Shown here: piece after piece, positions 59,701-64,000 of the stretch
Position numbering within the stretch: the first letter of the stretch is position 1
Layout of the letters: each line of letters opens with the position of its first letter
DNA from: Prunella strophiata
Taxonomy: Eukaryota > Chordata > Aves > Passeriformes > Prunellidae
Length of the DNA stretch: 64,000 nucleotides
Assembly (NCBI GenBank): GCA_036583965.1
Contig: JAZBQD010000001.1
Location: forward strand, 26,260,597-26,324,596
Reading direction: 5' to 3'
Made by a program: the position numbers and the translations under genes
The notes under the pieces: generated by a model
What the model was told of the DNA's origin: nothing
The model's input: only the letters and a program-made list of their open reading frames with translations
Databases searched by the model: none

Positions 59701-61407
59701 AATCAGTTTACCTTACTGTTTTCCACCATGTGTACCAGTGTGTTTTTTTAATTCCTAGGAATATCCAACACTTAGAAAAATCTGAGGAATATTTCAGTGC
59801 TTTCTGCATATCAGCTTTGTTTTGCACTTTTCCCTCCTAGATAAATGGTCAATTGCTATTTAAAATGGCAAATAACATTTTTCTCTTAAACCAAAACATG
59901 TGTTTCCCAAAGTCACAAATTTGATTTGGTTTGGCTTTTTATTGTCACTAGATTAATATTTTATATCAGAATTCTTAGAAGTAGAAGACTATTTTCTGTA
60001 TATGTTGTGATTAAAAGCAAGAGTCTGTGCTGATGCACTCCTGGATTTTAGGGGAAGAGGGAAAAGGGAGGGGGAGCAAGCAGTTATTTCCATTTAGAGA
60101 ACTCTAAGCATGAAAGGTGATGGGAAAGGAAAGATAAATACATTTTGCAAGATGTTGATCTCAGACATAAGTGAGATGGACCTTATATAGATCAAAATCT
60201 ACCTCTCTTCCATGGACTCATGCTTCTAAGTAATAATCTCATACAAAATACAAAACCATCAGTGCTTTTCTTGCACCAAGGCATTGATGAAAGCTTGCAG
60301 ATGGTTGTTTGCATGTTTTAGTGTATGTCTGAATGTTTGCAGGATGTTGATTGCAGTAAGATCTGAGTGTGGAGACCTCTGCATGGAATCTCTGTGTAAA
60401 ACAATTAGGTTTTGAGAAGTTTTCCTTCAGGAAGGTGGATTAGATAAGGGCTTTGTGTTTTCATGCCATGTCTTGGTTCCTCCATAAACACTTCTCCACT
60501 TATCGAGTTTTGTTGATTTTTTATTGTCCAGACATTTTGTCTTAACTGTATTCCAGGGAAAGCTGGAATTGCAATTTAGTTTATCTGACAGTTATTCAGG
60601 GCTGCATAAACAAGAGCAGTAAACTGTATATGGCCTTGTAGTGTCAGAGTTGGTTTATAATACCAAATGTGATAAATTTCCATCAGATAACCATGCCAAA
60701 TCCACATTTTTCCTTCCATAGTAACTATGCATATTCAAACTGCACTTGAAAAATAAAAATGTATGAGGGAGGGTAAAACAAGGGAAAATTGTTATTGAGG
60801 ATCATTAGACTTCTGAAGTTTGATTTTCTTTCTTTCTTTCTATTAGGGCAATGACAAAGGGTAAATTGGAGGTAGCTTTTAACCACTGCAGATGAGCAGA
60901 GATATTTGCTTGTACCAGTGAGATACTGTTACACCTGACTGCATCAGAGGTTATTTCTGAGAGAACAACAACAAAATCCTGTTTCTTCTCCAGTGGACTC
61001 TTCTGGAGGTTAGAGAGACTAAATTGCTCATTCCTTTGCCCTGGAGTTAATGTTTTTAGATGAGGATGGAGTGTACTTCACTGGTCCCTTGTATTTGGAT
61101 ATTGCAAGCTGTTACACATTTTGCAGGAGAATGCAGCCTGGGAATGATGCTTTCCAAGGCTAGGGACTTGAAAGATACCTGTTAATGGTATTTGTTCTGC
61201 AATTATTTTTTCCAATTAATCAGAAAAAAAAAAAAAATCTTGGTTTTGTTATCATACCAATATTTTTGTTGCAGCAAGTATCTTTGGTAGGTAGCAATAT
61301 TTCATTGCTTCTAGTCTCAAACCCTTTTGGCCCAAGAGCAACAGTACAGCAGGAATCATAGGCTGCAAGTGATGGTGCACTTTACTTTCCTTGTCAGCCT
61401 TGAACTC

Positions 61408-61423
61408 TTTTTTTTTTTTTTTT
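61408..61423. repeat. T16 homopolymer
   Basis: Sixteen consecutive T. Confidence 0.85.
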
Positions 61424-63084
61424 CTTAAATAATTTTCCATGGCCATGAGCCACACCATAAGGATTGCAGGCAGTGGCCTTTTAGTTAATTCTTGCAGCTT
61501 CATTGTACAGAAATAAGAGGTTTTTAACTGGTGTAAACAGTGAAGCTGTATGCATACACAGTATCTCTCTGGGATATTGAGATTCTGGAAGATGTGAATG
61601 ATCTTAACTTTGAACAGCCTTTTTTGGTTTTTTTTCTGGTGGGGTTGAGGGCAGCATTGCAGTTGTGAGAGAGAGATCTTTTCTGTAAGAGCAAAATGAG
61701 GGTGAGAATGAAAATAAATGTTGGAGTACAGTGGTCAGGAATATCTGCACGAGGGATACAATGAAAAGGCAGTGAACTGAAAGATACTGCTGAGCTTTTC
61801 TCTGGCTAAGATAATTTGATGCAATATTGCCTATGGATGCCTTATAACAATTGAATTAATCTATAGCTGTGCAGGTCGTAGTCCATCTGTATGTTAAGAA
61901 CTCTCCTTTAGGAGTATTCTCTGATTGCTTAGGAGATTGTTGGGAAGAAGTTGGCCTCTTCCATTTAGAAAAGCTGTTAAAGTTCTTCAAGTGAAGTTCC
62001 ACTCTGAGAAATTATCTTTAGCAACAGGAACCACAAAAAGATATCACTTTGGGGCTGCTTAGGTGGATGCACTCAGAGCATGGGAATTGGGTCAGGCCAA
62101 CTAAATGAAGTTGACATCAGCCAGGTCTTTCCTAGTTTGGGGTGTGAGCATTAAGCATGTGAATTATAGCCAAGCATCATTCTGCACCAAAAAAAGCTTC
62201 ATAAGAAAGATCACCTTTAAACTGGCCTGTCCCTGTGTGGGGAAGTTCTTGCAAAATGATGGCTTGACTTGTGCACAGTGTGGGTTTAATACAAAGCAGA
62301 GAAAGGAGCAGGAGTCTTTCTCCATCTGCAGAATATTTGCTAATTAAGCTTTAGCAAGGGCACACCTGAGTGTGCAAATGAAGTTAATGGGATTGAGCAG
62401 TTGTAAGACCTTCATTTGACTTGCAGAGCTTTACTTCAGTCAACAGTGCAGAAGGCTGACAGAAACCAGTGCATCTGAGCTGAGGTGAAAGATGCAACTC
62501 CTTTCTAGCTCAAGCTAAGCAAACCCAACATGGAAATTTGAGAGATGATGAATGCACAAAGCCACCCTAGCTCTCATAAACTTATTTTAATTTTTTTTTT
62601 AAGAATTTTTAAATTATTGCTTTCTGCAGAGAATCTGCTAGAATCTACTGGGAAAGTTCAGTGTTTATGACTGAGCAGTGCTTTTTGTAACATTAGAGAA
62701 TAACATACATCTTGTTATAGCAGTTTATTTGGTTCTCAATTTGGCCTCTAAACTGTGAAAAGGGTGGAGTGATTTTGTTGATTTAGTAGCAAGAGAGGCC
62801 CTAATTGATTGTAAAAGAAACTTTTGGAGTCACTCTCTTTCCTATAGATCAACTTTCATGTAGAATATGGGAATCACCTTTGTGCTTCCTTTCAAAGTCA
62901 TTCCTGTCTTAGTAAAAGGTACTAAGGTTTCAGTAAAACATGCAGGTTCCACTAATCAATTAAAAGTGGTTCAGTGTTGCAAAAGGCTGCACATTTCAGC
63001 TTCTCAGGTTGAGAAGGTACATGACATTCATTGGCACTGACGGATAAAAGCAGGTATTTATGAAAAGAATAATTTAGAAAGTAA

Positions 63085-63235
63085 TTTTGAAGGGACCTTG
63101 CAAATTCATCTATTCCAGTCTTCTGCTCAGAGCAGAGGCAGCTATGAGGTCAGACCAGATTTCTGAGGGTTCTGTCTGTGCGAGTCTTGAATATGGTCAA
63201 ACCAATGTTTGAAAAGCAAAGAATTCCTGTAGCAG
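63085..63235 (-). mobile_element. CR1 LINE fragment
   Basis: The plus strand reads 'gaagggaccttgcaaattca', 'tctattccagtcttctgctc', 'agagcagaggcagctatgag' and later 'gtcttgaatatggtcaaacc', the antisense order of bird CR1. The element is on the minus strand, diverged and truncated at both ends. Confidence 0.78.
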
Positions 63236-64000
63236 AGCCTTTATTCCTTATAATCAGTATCTTGTTGCTAGCAAGTTAACAGCAGATGCCTGAAGAGTTA
63301 TTCTCTAGTTGTACCATGTCACACAGATGGGATCTTCCCTGACCTGAATGATGGCAGGAACTGAACTTGTCTTGTGGTTCTTGAGTGGTTTCAAATTTAT
63401 ACCCCAAACTTTGTGATTCTGACATTATTACATGTTAATGAGGAAGTGGAGACTTCTGCAGCTTGGTTTATGATTGAGATTAACCAAGAGGAGGGGAAAT
63501 TTGTTTGTTTACATAGAGTAGGGTATAAACATTAGCTCTAGGGAAACTCCTTCACATACTTGGAATTTGACAAAGTATTTGCAAGCTTTATTCTGCTGCT
63601 TTGGGCTGTTACTTTACTCTGTCCTGGGTTCTTTCTCCTTATGGTCCCTGGTGTCAAGCCTTGGGAGGCAGGGGCTCTTCTCTAGCCAAGCTCTGATGTT
63701 TTTCTTCTCTCAGTTTTGGGAGGGTAGGGAAATGCTCCCTTCCATCCCTTTCAGATATTCTCTGAAAACTATAGATAATAGTTCCCCACACAGGTCTGAT
63801 TCAACCACAGATGAATTGGGACAGTTGCTTTTCTGAGAGACAGACATTGCACTTTGACATAAGGGTTTTTTTATGACAAAACACCAAGTTTGAAATGAAA
63901 ACTTCCTCTTGCCATATTCTTTGTTTAAATAGATTCAAAGCTACCTCATACTACAATGGCAACCTTTAATGCTATGAAACACAATTAGCTAGTCCCCTTT

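Larger units (their letters stand above)
51717..64000. other. Intergenic, no gene recognised
   Basis: No open frame here matches a protein I know. There are GC-richer patches at 55.8-57.3 and 57.9-58.4 kb, simple repeats, a CR1 fragment near 63.1 kb and two isolated segments flanked by good splice consensus (52576-52665 and 59092-59172). Short coding exons or non-coding RNA exons could be missed. Confidence 0.55.

Overview
The window looks like nuclear DNA of a bird, most likely a songbird. It is AT-rich, intron-rich sequence with two CpG islands and several decayed CR1 LINE fragments, the dominant bird retrotransposon. A minus-strand solo-LTR-like block at about 51.1-51.7 kb resembles endogenous retrovirus LTRs of passerines. 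The proteins are clearly vertebrate. There are no bacterial operons, CRISPR arrays or convincing tRNA/rRNA genes.

Three protein-coding genes are supported. (1) GLUD1 (mitochondrial glutamate dehydrogenase), minus strand: only coding exon 1 (5081-5516) is inside; intron 1 fills 1-5080 and runs off the left edge. (2) SHLD2/FAM35A (shieldin complex subunit 2), plus strand: eight coding exons between 25760 and 34583, ending with poly(A) signals near 34.68 and 34.85 kb. It lies head-to-head with GLUD1 across a CpG island at about 4.78-5.93 kb, so 6.0-25.75 kb is probably its long 5' intron. (3) SYT15 (synaptotagmin 15), minus strand: complete in eight coding exons from the start codon at 46160 down to the stop at 37165, with a CpG-island promoter at about 45.9-46.4 kb. 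SHLD2 and SYT15 converge on 34.9-37.0 kb. From 46.4 to 64 kb I find no convincing gene, only repeats and two isolated exon-like segments.

The genes do not form a pathway: GLUD1 is mitochondrial metabolism, SHLD2 controls DNA double-strand-break repair choice, and SYT15 is a membrane-anchored C2 protein. The most notable result is that SHLD2 and SYT15 each carry one apparent single-base frame break, although every other splice junction keeps frame. In SYT15 exon 4, exon length and flanking intron phases independently show one surplus base, and the reading frame ends before both C2 domains. In SHLD2 the conserved N-terminus is in a different frame from the rest of the protein. For SHLD2 a cryptic 259-nt intron could restore frame; for SYT15 I see no such escape. 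Either the assembly has two indel errors or at least one gene is genuinely broken or unusually expressed. Exon boundaries were placed by eye from GT/AG sites, reading frame and remembered vertebrate homologues, with no alignment or transcript data.
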